64,000 nt of DNA from Bacteroidota bacterium (GCA_947448725.1 CANFOM010000001.1:124001-188000); one strand, 5' to 3'; counted from the stretch's first letter, positions 9,398-19,424 are shown. A program made the numbers and translations. Notes: generated by a model not told the origin, from the letters alone.

Positions 9398-10813
9398 TTA
9401 CTTATTAATAATTAAAATGATTTCATTCTCCCAATTTGCTTTTATATTTAAAGGTGTTGAAAGAAGCTTAACTATTTCGGGCTGTTTTTTTGGTTTTCCA
9501 TAATAACTACCCGTATCCCAAATGCCATTGTTATTGACATCGTTTAATAGTTTTAAAGCATATTCTCCAGGGGGCAATAGTTTTATATTTATGGGTCTGT
9601 TGGTAATGGGATAACTGAATTTAACTTTATCTTCCTGTACCAATTGAAGCACTTGATTTAATTTTTCATCATATCCATTGATTCTAATAATACAGGCACC
9701 ATAAGCGGCTTCCGACTTGGTAACAAATTTAAGGGTATCCGTTTTGCTGAGTGTATTATTTAAGGAATCTTTGATACTCGTTTTAGGTAAGATTAAATGA
9801 AATTTGGTTTGAGGTTTCCAAGGATAATCAATGAAAATGGTTTCGGGATGAACACTATCAATGCGTGTGGTGAAGCCAACTAATTTATTGTTAAAAGTGT
9901 CGCACAATACAATGGGAAAGCTGTCATTGAAATGAATAGGTGTCTCAAAGGTCAAGTTTAATGTTTTTAATAAATCTTGCTCACTGCCATCTAAATTTTT
10001 TGAGTACTTTAACCCAGCAACAACTTTATTGACATTCTTGTTATTGGAAGTTCTTTTCTTTTCTAATTTTTTTGCCCCCTGAAATACGAATAAATGAATA
10101 GAATCGGAATGGGGTTGAACAACTATAGGTTCATTGAAAAAGGCAAACAATTTAGTACTATCATCATATTTTTTTGTGTAATCGTTGGGCAACACAAATA
10201 AATTATATGTAGCAGATGGCAAGAAATGAAATGCAAATTTTCCATTGCCATTTATTCTTGTATAATACAATGGCTTCTCTTTAAAAATAGCAGAATCTTT
10301 TTTGACTGGCTGTAAAATTACTATTAAAGTAGAGTCCACTTTTCCCGTTTCAGCAATTGCTACTGTGCCTTTGATCATGCCGGTATCTAAATGTGCCCCT
10401 GTGCTAAATACATAAGTAAAATTTTTAGCCACATTTCCTTCATTGACATCTTTGATGGCATTGCCAAATTCAAAACTATAGGTGGTGTTGGGTTGCAATG
10501 TATCTATGATTCTAACTTTAAGCATATTCAACCTAGCGTCTACTAAAGGAATATTTTTTAAAGAAGGCGATACTACTAAATTTTCTTGGATGGAACTGCT
10601 TACAATAAATTCGTTAAAAGTTATTAGCAGTTCTTTGGGTTGAATGTTTAAAGAAGAATCGTGAGGCTTGGCGGCTACTAGATAGGGGGGCAAACTATCT
10701 TTTGGTCCACCCAGCGGGGGTATGATATTTGCACAGCCGGTAATTTGTACGGCACTGCTAAAAGCAAAAAAGCCAATGACTACAATTTTTATTAAAAAAG
10801 CACATTTTTTCAT
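9398..10813 (-). CDS. Ig-like (Big_5) domain lipoprotein
   Basis: The 471-residue protein has a lipoprotein signal peptide with lipobox ITGC at about residues 24-27, then IIPPLGGPKDSLPPYLVAAKP, typical of the Bacteroidota lipoproteins that carry an SbsA-type Ig-like domain at the N-terminus. The domain covers roughly residues 40-140 (ITFNEFIVSSSI through FTYVFSTG). Downstream lie a probable carboxypeptidase-regulatory-like fold and further beta-rich segments. It should be anchored to the outer membrane. I start at ATG 10813 (MKKCAF), because the upstream start is a TTG adding only three residues. It sits 20 bases after the helicase gene. Function unknown. Confidence 0.8.
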   Translation of the reverse strand: MKKCAFLIKIVVIGFFAFSSAVQITGCANIIPPLGGPKDSLPPYLVAAKPHDSSLNIQPKELLITFNEFIVSSSIQENLVVSPSLKNIPLVDARLNMLKVRIIDTLQPNTTYSFEFGNAIKDVNEGNVAKNFTYVFSTGAHLDTGMIKGTVAIAETGKVDSTLIVILQPVKKDSAIFKEKPLYYTRINGNGKFAFHFLPSATYNLFVLPNDYTKKYDDSTKLFAFFNEPIVVQPHSDSIHLFVFQGAKKLEKKRTSNNKNVNKVVAGLKYSKNLDGSEQDLLKTLNLTFETPIHFNDSFPIVLCDTFNNKLVGFTTRIDSVHPETIFIDYPWKPQTKFHLILPKTSIKDSLNNTLSKTDTLKFVTKSEAAYGACIIRINGYDEKLNQVLQLVQEDKVKFSYPITNRPINIKLLPPGEYALKLLNDVNNNGIWDTGSYYGKPKKQPEIVKLLSTPLNIKANWENEIILIINK

Positions 10814-10833
10814 ACCCTGCAAACTTACTTTAT

Positions 10834-13800
10834 TTATTCCTCCCCCGATTCTGATTCACTCTTTATTTCATGTAAGGCTACTGCCAATTGATTGGTTTTA
10901 ACAAAATTACACCAATGGCAATCTTCCTTACCACAGCCAGTATAAAAATCTTTATTTTGAATTTTGTCCCAAACCATTTGTATTTGTTGGCCTACCGTGG
11001 TCAAATCGGCATCGGTGATGGTTAAAGCTATTTTTTCAAAAAGCTTTTTCTTATTGGGCTCTACAAAATCAAACTCGGCACTAGTCACTTCCCAATTTTT
11101 TGGATGATGGTTTAAAAGTATTTTATAAAATACTGCCTGTCTCCAATAGTCTCCACCCAATGGATTTTTATCGTTAGGCCCTTGAAGTTTCTCGCGAGCA
11201 TTTTCAATATTCCCTGTTTTATAATCTATCACCACTACTTGTTTACCATTAAATTCGATTTTATCGATGGCTCCTTTTAATGGGATATCTTTGTATACTA
11301 CATTATTAATTCTATACTCGGTAGTAACTACTTTATTCCATTCATGTACATATTGTTCGTAATATTTGATAAGCACCGTCTCGCCCAATTCTTTTCTGTC
11401 TTTAAATTCTTGGTTGGTAAATGCCTCTCGATGCCTATTCATGTAGTAATTAAAATCTTGCACTAGTGTTTGCGTATCTGGAAAGACATTGTTACCATCC
11501 TGCATTTTTTTAAATAGTTTATTTAAGGCGTCATGCACGGCCGATCCAAAAGTAGTAGCTTCTGATTTACCAGAAGGCACTCGAATTAAACTATTGTAAT
11601 AAAAATGTAAGGGGCATTTTAAATAATTATTAAGTGCTGTTACATTCATTGAAAACTTTTCCAGCTTAGGCACAATAAAATCATTTTCTAATTGTTGAAT
11701 CTCAGGCATGGGTGCCGATTGAAGGCGCAATAAGGTATAAGCGGCTTTAATTGTGGACGGCAATTCCATTTTTTGAATGACGGCTTCTTTGCCTTCAATG
11801 ACTTCAATAATAAATTGACTAGGCTCGGCCTCCTTGCCATCAGTTTTGTATTGACTATAGGAAATGGTTAAATTTTGCTTGGCCCTTGTAATGGCTACAT
11901 AAAATAATCTTCTTAATTCTTCTTTATCATTGGCATGTTCTAAACTGCTTAATACGGTGTCGGGCAATGTGTAGCCTGCATTGGCGGTACTTCTTTTTTT
12001 CTCCCAATAATGTGCATTTGTACCTGCTAAAAAAACATATTTAAATTCCAAGCCCTTACTTCCATGGGCCGTTAATAAATTAACGCCTGCTTCATTGCCC
12101 GTAGTAATGGGCAAAGGTAAACGAATGGCTTCTCTGCGCATTAGTTTTAACATGTCCACTAAAGCCGTTAAGTGCAGGCTAGGGTGTCGGTGAGTTTCTT
12201 CTTTTATAAAATCAAAAAAATGACTTACTAAAGCTAATTCGTAATTTTTATCTATACCCGTTAGTGCTTCTTGAATGATGCCCGTTTTTTGTAAAATTTG
12301 TTCCAGCAAATTTAATAAAGTAACATTTGGAATTTGACTCATTAGATCTTCTAATACACCCATGGCTTTGCCCACTGCTGCATTACCTCCATTGTCAAAT
12401 AAATTTATTTGAGCATCCTGTGTTTTTTCTACTAATATTTGACGGAAAGATTTTTCGGGGCTGCTGTATTTTAATTGATTGGCTTCCGTGGTTAAAACCG
12501 CAATAGTGATAGGAGAGATATGCCACCATTTAAAATGTAATATTTCAAAAAGTAAATTAGCGCCTTCATTGGGCTGATCCCATTCGCAGGCTAAGTAATC
12601 TAATATTTTAATAATTTGTTGTATCAATACCTGGTCAAATAAATTGGCTGTTCTTTTGCTGTAAATAGGAATGTTTTTTTGTTGCAAAAAGTGCGCAATT
12701 TCTTCCCCGTATTTATTTTCCTTATACAATACGGCTATTTCTTTGGGGGCAATGCCTTTTAAAATGAGTTGATTGATTTGTTCTGCAATAGCCATCATTT
12801 CTTCTTGCGGATCGTTGTAACAGGCGATGATGGGTAAATGCTGAAGCTTACTGTTTTCGGGTAAAGCGGCAATTAAATTTTTAGACAAACCTTTTACCTT
12901 ATTAATCAACCTTTCTTGGTTATTGTTGATTAATAAAGTAGACGCGTCTAAAATAGGTTGGGTAGATCGGTAATTGTTTTCTAATACAATCGTTACTAAA
13001 TCTTGTTCATATTGCTTTTGATAATGCAACATATTTTCGACATTAGCACCTTGGAATCTAAAAATACTTTGATCGTCATCGCCCACGACAAACAAATTGG
13101 GTTGATCCCAATAATTGACGAGCAATTGAACCAATTCATTTTGGGTACCACTGGTGTCTTGAAATTCATCTACTAATATGTACAAATATTTTTCTTGGTA
13201 CTGAGCCAATAGGTTTTTATTTTCTTTAAAAGCGGTAATTACCCAATTGATCATGTCATCAAAATCATACCTGCTATGTTCTTTCATCAATTGTTGGTAG
13301 GTATCAAAGGCAGTAACCGCTGCTTTTAATTTTTCCATTTTTTCTAGTGCAGCCTCTACCAAACCTTGCTTTAAACTACCCGCCTCAAATTGTTTGTATT
13401 TTTTCTTATACACAAACTCATCTCTGGTGGGGATGTCGGTGATGTATCTATTAATTTGTTCTATTAAGTAAGCAGTTGTCCAACCTTCTTTTTTCATGGC
13501 GCTAAACAGCCTGCTTAGGTTGCTCATTTCATAATATACATCGCCACGATATCTTTTTAATGGGTTGTTTTTATCAAATTGATCAATGAGTATCTTTAAT
13601 AGTTCAATTTTTTCTAATTCCGAGATGGGGTCTAAATTCGGTTTTTCAAATAAGGACAAATTATCTTGGATAATGTCATTGCAAAAAGAATGAAAAGTGG
13701 CAATGGTTACTTTATAGGCACTTGCGCCGATAAAGTCGACTAACCTTTTACGCATGGCAATAGCACCTGCATCCGTATAGGTTAAACATAATATGTTCTC

Positions 13801-13986
13801 AGGCGCTGTATCAGTTTCTAATAGTATTTTCCCAATGCGCGCACCTAGTATTTGAGTTTTTCCTGTTCCTGGACCTGCAATCACCATGACGGGTCCCTCA
13901 ATGGTGTCCACTGCTTTTTTTTGCTGCTCATTTAAAGCCGAATAAATGGCATTAAAAGCTTTTAACTGTGCGGCTTTACTAATCAT
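10834..13986 (-). CDS. UvrD/AddA-type helicase with C-terminal PD-(D/E)XK nuclease
   Basis: The 1050-residue protein begins with a superfamily 1A helicase: Walker A GPGTGKT at residues 38-44, LVDEFQDTS as Walker B, VVGDDDQSIFRFQGA, NYRSTQPI, and the C-terminal motifs LTAHGSKGLEF and RLFYVAITRAK. From about residue 780 it continues into a PDDEXK_1/AddB-like nuclease with the acidic core IDKIEFNGKQVVVIDYKTGN. Cys791 and the trio Cys1018, Cys1023, Cys1026 match the four-cysteine Fe-S arrangement of AddB-type nucleases. The protein probably unwinds and degrades DNA at breaks. It opens a leftward transcript with the Ig-like lipoprotein and recR, in keeping with a recombination role. Confidence 0.9.
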   Translation of the reverse strand: MISKAAQLKAFNAIYSALNEQQKKAVDTIEGPVMVIAGPGTGKTQILGARIGKILLETDTAPENILCLTYTDAGAIAMRKRLVDFIGASAYKVTIATFHSFCNDIIQDNLSLFEKPNLDPISELEKIELLKILIDQFDKNNPLKRYRGDVYYEMSNLSRLFSAMKKEGWTTAYLIEQINRYITDIPTRDEFVYKKKYKQFEAGSLKQGLVEAALEKMEKLKAAVTAFDTYQQLMKEHSRYDFDDMINWVITAFKENKNLLAQYQEKYLYILVDEFQDTSGTQNELVQLLVNYWDQPNLFVVGDDDQSIFRFQGANVENMLHYQKQYEQDLVTIVLENNYRSTQPILDASTLLINNNQERLINKVKGLSKNLIAALPENSKLQHLPIIACYNDPQEEMMAIAEQINQLILKGIAPKEIAVLYKENKYGEEIAHFLQQKNIPIYSKRTANLFDQVLIQQIIKILDYLACEWDQPNEGANLLFEILHFKWWHISPITIAVLTTEANQLKYSSPEKSFRQILVEKTQDAQINLFDNGGNAAVGKAMGVLEDLMSQIPNVTLLNLLEQILQKTGIIQEALTGIDKNYELALVSHFFDFIKEETHRHPSLHLTALVDMLKLMRREAIRLPLPITTGNEAGVNLLTAHGSKGLEFKYVFLAGTNAHYWEKKRSTANAGYTLPDTVLSSLEHANDKEELRRLFYVAITRAKQNLTISYSQYKTDGKEAEPSQFIIEVIEGKEAVIQKMELPSTIKAAYTLLRLQSAPMPEIQQLENDFIVPKLEKFSMNVTALNNYLKCPLHFYYNSLIRVPSGKSEATTFGSAVHDALNKLFKKMQDGNNVFPDTQTLVQDFNYYMNRHREAFTNQEFKDRKELGETVLIKYYEQYVHEWNKVVTTEYRINNVVYKDIPLKGAIDKIEFNGKQVVVIDYKTGNIENAREKLQGPNDKNPLGGDYWRQAVFYKILLNHHPKNWEVTSAEFDFVEPNKKKLFEKIALTITDADLTTVGQQIQMVWDKIQNKDFYTGCGKEDCHWCNFVKTNQLAVALHEIKSESESGEE

Positions 13987-14052
13987 GGGATAAAATTAAT
14001 GGCTTTAGTTTGATTTATTACAACAAAAACGAGAATGGGTTGTTGTACTAGT

Positions 14053-14526
14053 ATGTCAAAAGTTTATTCGATCCATACTGAGCAATTTATCCCAATTCCC
14101 CTAGAGGAAGCCTGGGCCTTTTTCAGTAGTCCAGCCAACTTGGCCAAAATTACCCCTGAAAAGATGGGGTTTAATATTATTAGTAAGCACCATGGTACGA
14201 AAATGTATCCAGGTCAAATTATCGAATACACGGTAAAACCACTTTTGGGTATACCCTTGTATTGGATGACAGAAATTACCCATGTGAAAGAAGGTGCTTA
14301 CTTTATAGATGAGCAACGCTTTGGCCCATATTCTTTATGGCACCATCAACACCATTTCACTGCAGTGAAAGGTGGGGTTAAAATGGAGGACATTGTTCAT
14401 TATAAAATTCCTTTGGGGTTTTTGGGTGATATAGCCCAGGCTATTTTGGTTAAAAAGCAATTACAAGGAATTTTTGATTTTAGATTTAAAGCGGTGGAAC
14501 AAAAATGGGGTGCTTACAAGCCTTAG
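14053..14526 (+). CDS. SRPBCC (START-like) family protein
   Basis: The 157-residue protein shows the SRPBCC helix-grip pattern: an N-terminal strand with FIPIPLEEAWAFFSSPANLAKITPEKMGF, a central beta sheet (LYWMTEITHVKEGAYFIDEQ; PYSLWHHQHHFTAV) and a long C-terminal helix (QLQGIFDFRFKAVEQKWG). Such proteins bind small hydrophobic ligands, but the ligand here is unknown. The ATG at 14053 (MSKVYSIHTE) is preferred over the ATG at 14035, which would add MGCCTS without family support. It is divergent from the helicase gene, and a weak hairpin separates it from kup. Confidence 0.8.
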   Translation: MSKVYSIHTEQFIPIPLEEAWAFFSSPANLAKITPEKMGFNIISKHHGTKMYPGQIIEYTVKPLLGIPLYWMTEITHVKEGAYFIDEQRFGPYSLWHHQHHFTAVKGGVKMEDIVHYKIPLGFLGDIAQAILVKKQLQGIFDFRFKAVEQKWGAYKP

Positions 14527-14538
14527 TAAAAATAAATA

Positions 14539-14563
14539 GGGGTATTTGTAAAATAGTTACCCC
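14539..14563 (+). other. Weak hairpin between SRPBCC gene and kup
   Basis: GGGGTA and TACCCC form a 6-bp stem with a 13-base loop, 12 bases after the SRPBCC stop. No T run follows, so it is a poor intrinsic terminator; it could be a processing site or have no function. Confidence 0.3.
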
Positions 14564-14620
14564 AATAAGCCATTTCTAAACTTAAATTTTATAAACTTTG
14601 TGCTCAACTTACTTTAATAC

Positions 14621-16594
14621 ATGGGACAATCATCTGGCGGGCAACATGCACACAAACTTTCTGTTGCAGGTTTAATTGTAACGCTTGGCATTATTTATGG
14701 TGATATCGGAACTTCCCCTTTGTATGTGTTTAGTACCATTATCAATCACAAAGTAATTACAGAACAATTAATCTACGGTGCCATCTCCTGTGTTTTTTGG
14801 ACACTTACTTTACAAACTACTTTTAAATATGTGTTTTTAACCCTTCGCGCAGACAATAGGGGGGAGGGTGGAATTTTTTCATTGTTTGCTTTAATTCGTC
14901 GTTATGTAAAATGGATTTATATCCCCGCTATTATTGGGGCGGCTATGTTATTAGCAGATGGTATGATTACCCCGCCCGTTTCTGTGTCTTCGGCTATTGA
15001 AGGATTAGCAGGAATTGAAGGGTTGGAAAAAATCATTGTGCCAGGTAATAACTTAACAGTAGGCATTGTTTTAACAATCATTTCTTTACTTTTTTTCTTT
15101 CAACGTTTTGGTACAAAAATTATTGGATTTGCATTTGGCCCAATTATGTTGATTTGGTTCTCTATGATTTTAATTTTAGGATTAATTCAGGTAGTGGGTA
15201 ATATCTCTATTCTTAAAGCACTGAATCCTTATTATGGCCTTGATTTATTAGTAAATTATCCGAAAGGTTTTTGGTTGTTGGGCGCTGTGTTTTTATGTAC
15301 TACTGGAGCCGAGGCTTTATATAGTGATTTGGGACATTGCGGACGTAAAAACATTCAGGTAAGCTGGATGTTTGTAAAATTGGCTTTAGTCATGAGCTAT
15401 ATGGGACAAGGCGCATGGTTATTAAATCATGTTGGGACTACTTCAAATGGTATTAATCCTTTTTTTGAAATTATGCCTCATTGGTTTTTGTTGATAGGTA
15501 TAGGTATTGCAACCATTGCAACCATCATTGCCAGTCAGGCTTTGATTAGCGGCTCTTTTACCTTAATCAATGAAGCAATTAGTTTAAACTTTTGGCCACG
15601 TGTAACCGTAAAATTTCCGACAGATCAAAAAGGTCAAATTTATATCCCTAGTTTAAATTTAATTCTTTGGGTAGGCTGCGTAACCATGCTACTTTATTTT
15701 AGAAAGAGTGAACACATGCTTGCTGCTTATGGCTTTTCTATTATTATCACTATGATCATGACCACTATTTTAATTAATTTTTACATGTTAAATGTTAAAA
15801 GGTGGAGTCAATGGTTGGTAGCGCTTATAATTATTATTTTTACTGTTGTAGAGTTTTCATTTTTTATTGCTAACGTAGTAAAAATCCATGAAGCACTTAT
15901 AACATTTGTCTTTTCATTCAGTATGATATTTGTAATGATGATTTGGCATAGAGCAAGAAAAATTACGAATCGCTATTTGGATTTTGTAAAGTTGAAAGAT
16001 TATTTAGAGCCATTGGCTGAATTGAGCGCGGATAAGGATGTACCTAAATATGCGACCCACTTAGTGTATTTAACTAAGGCGAATAATCATCGTGAAATTG
16101 AACATCGTATTATTGATTCTATATTAAACCGCAAACCCAAACGTGCCGATATTTATTGGTTCTTGCACATTGATCGTACCGATTCTCCTTATGGAATGGA
16201 ATATTCTATTCGTGAATTAGTGGATGATAAAGTGATGCGTGTAGATTTTAAATTGGGCTTTAGAATTCAGCCTCGTGTGAATTTGTGCTTTAAAAAAGTA
16301 ATGCAGGAATTAAATGAATCTCAAGAATTAGGCATTTATAGTAAATACGAATCATTGAAGAGTAAGGATTTCCATACCGATATTACTTATGTAATTATTG
16401 AAAGCTTTTTCTCCATTGAAAATGAGTTGTCGTTAAAAGAGGACTTTATTATGGATGTGTACTTTAATATTAAACAACTATCACAAAGCGATCAAAAAGC
16501 ATTTGGTTTGGATAATGACATGACCGTGGTGGAACATGTACCATTAATCATTAAATCCAATGAGCAGTCCCTTTTAAAAAGAGTTTACGAATAG
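14621..16594 (+). CDS. kup: Kup-family low-affinity potassium transporter
   Basis: The 657-residue protein matches the KUP/HAK/KT family: GDIGTSPLYVF at residues 27-37, then about 12 hydrophobic segments up to residue 450 and a hydrophilic cytoplasmic C-terminal domain of about 200 residues (from YLEPLAELSADK on). The family performs proton-coupled K+ uptake at the inner membrane. Diagnostic blocks include TLTLQTTFKYVFLTLRADNRGEGG and TGAEALYSDLGHCGRKNI. Length is close to E. coli Kup (622 aa), slightly longer in the cytosolic part. The gene appears monocistronic, convergent with the GHL10 gene. I see no KtrA-like or riboswitch element nearby. Confidence 0.95.
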   Translation: MGQSSGGQHAHKLSVAGLIVTLGIIYGDIGTSPLYVFSTIINHKVITEQLIYGAISCVFWTLTLQTTFKYVFLTLRADNRGEGGIFSLFALIRRYVKWIYIPAIIGAAMLLADGMITPPVSVSSAIEGLAGIEGLEKIIVPGNNLTVGIVLTIISLLFFFQRFGTKIIGFAFGPIMLIWFSMILILGLIQVVGNISILKALNPYYGLDLLVNYPKGFWLLGAVFLCTTGAEALYSDLGHCGRKNIQVSWMFVKLALVMSYMGQGAWLLNHVGTTSNGINPFFEIMPHWFLLIGIGIATIATIIASQALISGSFTLINEAISLNFWPRVTVKFPTDQKGQIYIPSLNLILWVGCVTMLLYFRKSEHMLAAYGFSIIITMIMTTILINFYMLNVKRWSQWLVALIIIIFTVVEFSFFIANVVKIHEALITFVFSFSMIFVMMIWHRARKITNRYLDFVKLKDYLEPLAELSADKDVPKYATHLVYLTKANNHREIEHRIIDSILNRKPKRADIYWFLHIDRTDSPYGMEYSIRELVDDKVMRVDFKLGFRIQPRVNLCFKKVMQELNESQELGIYSKYESLKSKDFHTDITYVIIESFFSIENELSLKEDFIMDVYFNIKQLSQSDQKAFGLDNDMTVVEHVPLIIKSNEQSLLKRVYE

Positions 16595-16645
16595 CTTGAC
16601 TTTAGAGAATTTAACTTGTTGCTTTTTAAAAAAACTGCCCGTGCT

Positions 16646-18115
16646 TTATGGAAGTGCTACTAATTTACTTATTTGATTTTGTTTTCCAATAGCAATGATC
16701 CAATAGGGCTGAGGATTATTTTTATCTATACCCAATGCATTTAAATTAATGAATTTGGTTTCACCAGACAAAATTGCCGCTACTGTAAAATGCTTTTCAC
16801 TGCCTTGTAATATGGCTATTTGTTTTACTTTATTTCCTTGATTTTGATTGATCTGATATGTATTGTCAGACTTTTTAACCACCGCAGGAGCAGCTACTTC
16901 GTATTGAACCAGCCAAGGTATGGTAGGCAATAATGCAGGCTTTATATAATAATTTTGTTGCAAACTATCATTCCAGTTATTGGGATTGTTTTTAAAACTA
17001 CTGCTGCTAAAATAAATACTACCTCTTGTATTTTCTTCTTCTCTTTCTCTTTTAATTTGATAGGGCAATTCGTTCTTGTCACGCCATGGAGTATTGGTGC
17101 CTGCTTTGTACATCCCATGCCCTATGTATAAATTTTTCCCAAAGCTGTGTTTGCTCCACCAATCAATAATGGTATCGTAATTGGCTAAAGGATGTCCGTG
17201 TTCCCAATAAATTTGCGGGGCAATATAATCTACCCATCCCTTTTCTAGCCACAATAAAATATCTGCATACAAATCGTCGTAATTGGTTTGCCCTGCTTTG
17301 GTTTCACTTCCTCTTGGGTCTTTTGATTTATTGCGCCAAACGCCAAATGGGCTAATGCCAAATTGTACCGCAGGTTTTATTTGATGAATAGTAGCGTACA
17401 ATTGTTTTACAATGGTATCGCAATTACTTCTTCTCCAATCTTCTTTAGACAAACCTCGTTTATTTTTAACATAGGATTTTTCATCCGGGAATTCTTTTCC
17501 AGCAATTCGGTAGGGATAAAAATAATCATCCATATGAATAGCATCAATATCATACCTGCTTACTAAATCTCTTACGATACGATTGGTGTGTTGCCATACT
17601 TGTGGTAAGCCGGGGTTGAAATATTTTTTATCACCATAGGTTAAAAACCATTCAGGATGTAAACGAGTAATATGACTGGGCGCAATACTTGATTTCTTGA
17701 TATTAAATACCGCTCGGTAGGGATTAATCCAAGCATGAAATTCCATTCCTCTCTTATGCGTTTCCAAAATCATAAATTCTAATGGATCATAAAAAGGGCT
17801 TGGGGGTAAACCTTGTTGGCCCATTAAATATTCACTCCAGGGTTCTAAAGTAGAAGGATACAAGGCATCCGCCGAAGGACGAACCTGCATAATAATAGCG
17901 TTCATCCCATTTTTTTGATGCAGATCTAATAAGGCAATGAATTCTTGCTTTTGTGCTTCATTGGATAAGCCCCTTTTACTTGGCCAGTCTATGTTTTCGA
18001 CAGTGGCGATCCATACGCCTCTAAATTCAAAAACATTTTTATCTGCTAAGTTGGGTTGTGCTGCTGCGCTAAAAAAAATTAAAAGCATCAATAAGCCAAG
18101 CGTAGATCGCTTCAT
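16646..18115 (-). CDS. GHL10 / DUF187 family glycoside hydrolase
   Basis: The 489-residue protein has a signal peptide (MKRSTLGLLMLLIFFSAAAQ) and a TIM-barrel typical of GHL10 proteins: EFRGVWIATVENIDWPS at the start, NAIIMQVRPSADALYPS, EFHAWINPYRAV, DAIHMDDYFYPY and VDYIAPQIYWEHG. The acidic residues in MDDYF and the QIYWE block are candidates for catalysis. E. coli YngK/DigH-type relatives cleave denuded peptidoglycan glycan strands, so a periplasmic murein role is plausible here, but substrate is inferred from the family. A beta-rich C-terminal tail (about 390-489) may be a fibronectin-like accessory. It lies 10 bases after the marR gene, at the end of a leftward cluster. Confidence 0.85.
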   Translation of the reverse strand: MKRSTLGLLMLLIFFSAAAQPNLADKNVFEFRGVWIATVENIDWPSKRGLSNEAQKQEFIALLDLHQKNGMNAIIMQVRPSADALYPSTLEPWSEYLMGQQGLPPSPFYDPLEFMILETHKRGMEFHAWINPYRAVFNIKKSSIAPSHITRLHPEWFLTYGDKKYFNPGLPQVWQHTNRIVRDLVSRYDIDAIHMDDYFYPYRIAGKEFPDEKSYVKNKRGLSKEDWRRSNCDTIVKQLYATIHQIKPAVQFGISPFGVWRNKSKDPRGSETKAGQTNYDDLYADILLWLEKGWVDYIAPQIYWEHGHPLANYDTIIDWWSKHSFGKNLYIGHGMYKAGTNTPWRDKNELPYQIKREREEENTRGSIYFSSSSFKNNPNNWNDSLQQNYYIKPALLPTIPWLVQYEVAAPAVVKKSDNTYQINQNQGNKVKQIAILQGSEKHFTVAAILSGETKFINLNALGIDKNNPQPYWIIAIGKQNQISKLVALP

Positions 18116-18125
18116 AAAGTTTGAA

Positions 18126-18587
18126 TTATTTGTAAGCAGGGGTGTCTCTTAACTTATCAAGTATTTGATTGATGGTGGAAGCCTCCTTTTCATTGATACC
18201 TTTTAAAATAGCATCAATCTGATCATTAAAATGGTCTAATTTTTCCAACAACAACAACCCTTTTTTAGACAGCGTAACATCTACCAATCTTTTATCTTTG
18301 ATGCAGGCGCTTTTTTCTACTAATTCTTTGGTAACGAGTCTATCAACTATTCTACTGGTATCACTCATTTTATCCAACATACGTTCTCTAATTTTTAAAG
18401 TACTTAAAGGCAGCTCGCTTCCTCTTAAAATTCTTAAAATATTGTATTGTTGTTGTGTAATTTTTTCGCTGTTCAATATTTGCGCAATTCTTTCATTCAG
18501 CCAATTGGCTGTATAAATGATATTGATACCCATTTTTTGGTATTCATTTCTAAACGCGGTTTGTTGTATGTCTTTATCTATTCCCAT
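18126..18587 (-). CDS. MarR family transcriptional regulator
   Basis: The 153-residue protein has a winged helix-turn-helix of the MarR type: QYNILRILRGSELPLSTLKIRERMLDKMSDTSRIVDRLV forms the recognition region, and VDVTLSKKGLLLLEKLD is the wing and following helix. The flanking N- and C-terminal helices would form the dimer interface. MarR proteins usually repress neighbouring genes and respond to small phenolic or oxidant signals; no ligand can be read from sequence. It is packed 3 bases after the vanZ-like gene and 10 bases before the GHL10 gene, so it may control this cluster. The only cysteine that I see is Cys in SACIKDK. Confidence 0.88.
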   Translation of the reverse strand: MGIDKDIQQTAFRNEYQKMGINIIYTANWLNERIAQILNSEKITQQQYNILRILRGSELPLSTLKIRERMLDKMSDTSRIVDRLVTKELVEKSACIKDKRLVDVTLSKKGLLLLEKLDHFNDQIDAILKGINEKEASTINQILDKLRDTPAYK

Positions 18588-18590
18588 TGA

Positions 18591-18986
18591 CTAACTAAAG
18601 CTACTTAAAAATTTTTTTCTAAGGATAGTGAAAAATGGCAAAGCTAAAATAGCCCCTATGGCGTCTGCTAGCATATCTGCTACTTCGAATCCTCTTGTTG
18701 GAACAAAATACTTTTGATAATATTCCATTCCAATTCCATACAAAGTACAAAAAATTAAGGTGAAGGCCTTTGCCCTGATGGATTTTAAGAATTTATTATT
18801 GCCAAGTTCGAAATGTACAAAAAAGGATAAAGCCAAAGATCCAAACAAAGCCATGTGCACCAACTTGTCTATTTGTAAATCATCGATCCAATAGTGAGGA
18901 TGTGAAAAATTATTGCCCGGCAAACTCAAGAGAATAAATATCGCTAAGAGCTCCCCCACCACCCAAATTAAACTTTTCATTTTCAT
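18591..18986 (-). CDS. VanZ-like membrane protein
   Basis: The 131-residue protein has four hydrophobic segments and the VanZ-like pattern: IDKLVHMALFGSLALSFFVHFEL in the second helix and GIGMEYYQKYFVPTRGFEVADMLADAIGAILALPF near the end. The acidic GxxxExxQ...R..D..D block is shared with VanZ, the teicoplanin-resistance protein, but most chromosomal relatives have no known role in resistance. It follows gcvH by 6 bases, a neighbour pair that I know from many Bacteroidota. Function unknown. Confidence 0.8.
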   Translation of the reverse strand: MKMKSLIWVVGELLAIFILLSLPGNNFSHPHYWIDDLQIDKLVHMALFGSLALSFFVHFELGNNKFLKSIRAKAFTLIFCTLYGIGMEYYQKYFVPTRGFEVADMLADAIGAILALPFFTILRKKFLSSFS

Positions 18987-18992
18987 GTTGGA

Positions 18993-19370
18993 TTAGTGTA
19001 CCAACTGAGCATAAGCTTCACTAGTTAATAAAGCTTCGAAATCGGATGCATTTACAACGGTTACTTTTACCATCCAGCCTGCTCCATAAGGATCTGAATT
19101 GACTAATTCTGGTTGTGCAGTTAATGCTGGGTTAACTTCTAAAATTGTTCCAGCTACTGGCAAAAACAAATCACTTACTGTTTTAACTGCTTCAACAGTA
19201 CCAAAAATAGCTTCCGCTGAAAGCATCTTGCCTACAGTATTAATATCTATATATACAATATCCCCTAGTTCGCCTTGTGCGAAATCTGTAATGCCAATGG
19301 TGGCAGTGGTACCTTCTAATTTAATCCATTCGTGGTCTTTGGTGTAACGTAAGTCTGCTGGGAATTGCAT
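18993..19370 (-). CDS. gcvH: Glycine cleavage system H protein
   Basis: The 125-residue protein has the H-protein sequence: [30 protein letters not shown] and the lipoyl-attachment region with Lys63 in [12 protein letters not shown]. The lipoyl arm carries the aminomethyl group from glycine between the P, T and L proteins. Length agrees with the family (about 125-130 aa). The T protein gene (gcvT) is encoded separately at 30.4 kb; P and L are not in this window. It starts a tightly packed run with the vanZ-like, marR and GHL10 genes. Confidence 0.96.
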   Translation of the reverse strand: MQFPADLRYTKDHEWIKLEGTTATIGITDFAQGELGDIVYIDINTVGKMLSAEAIFGTVEAVKTVSDLFLPVAGTILEVNPALTAQPELVNSDPYGAGWMVKVTVVNASDFEALLTSEAYAQLVH

Positions 19371-19424
19371 AGTTTATTTTTTATTGCTGCAAAGATTCAT
19401 AAAAAACACTAAAAAAACAATGAG

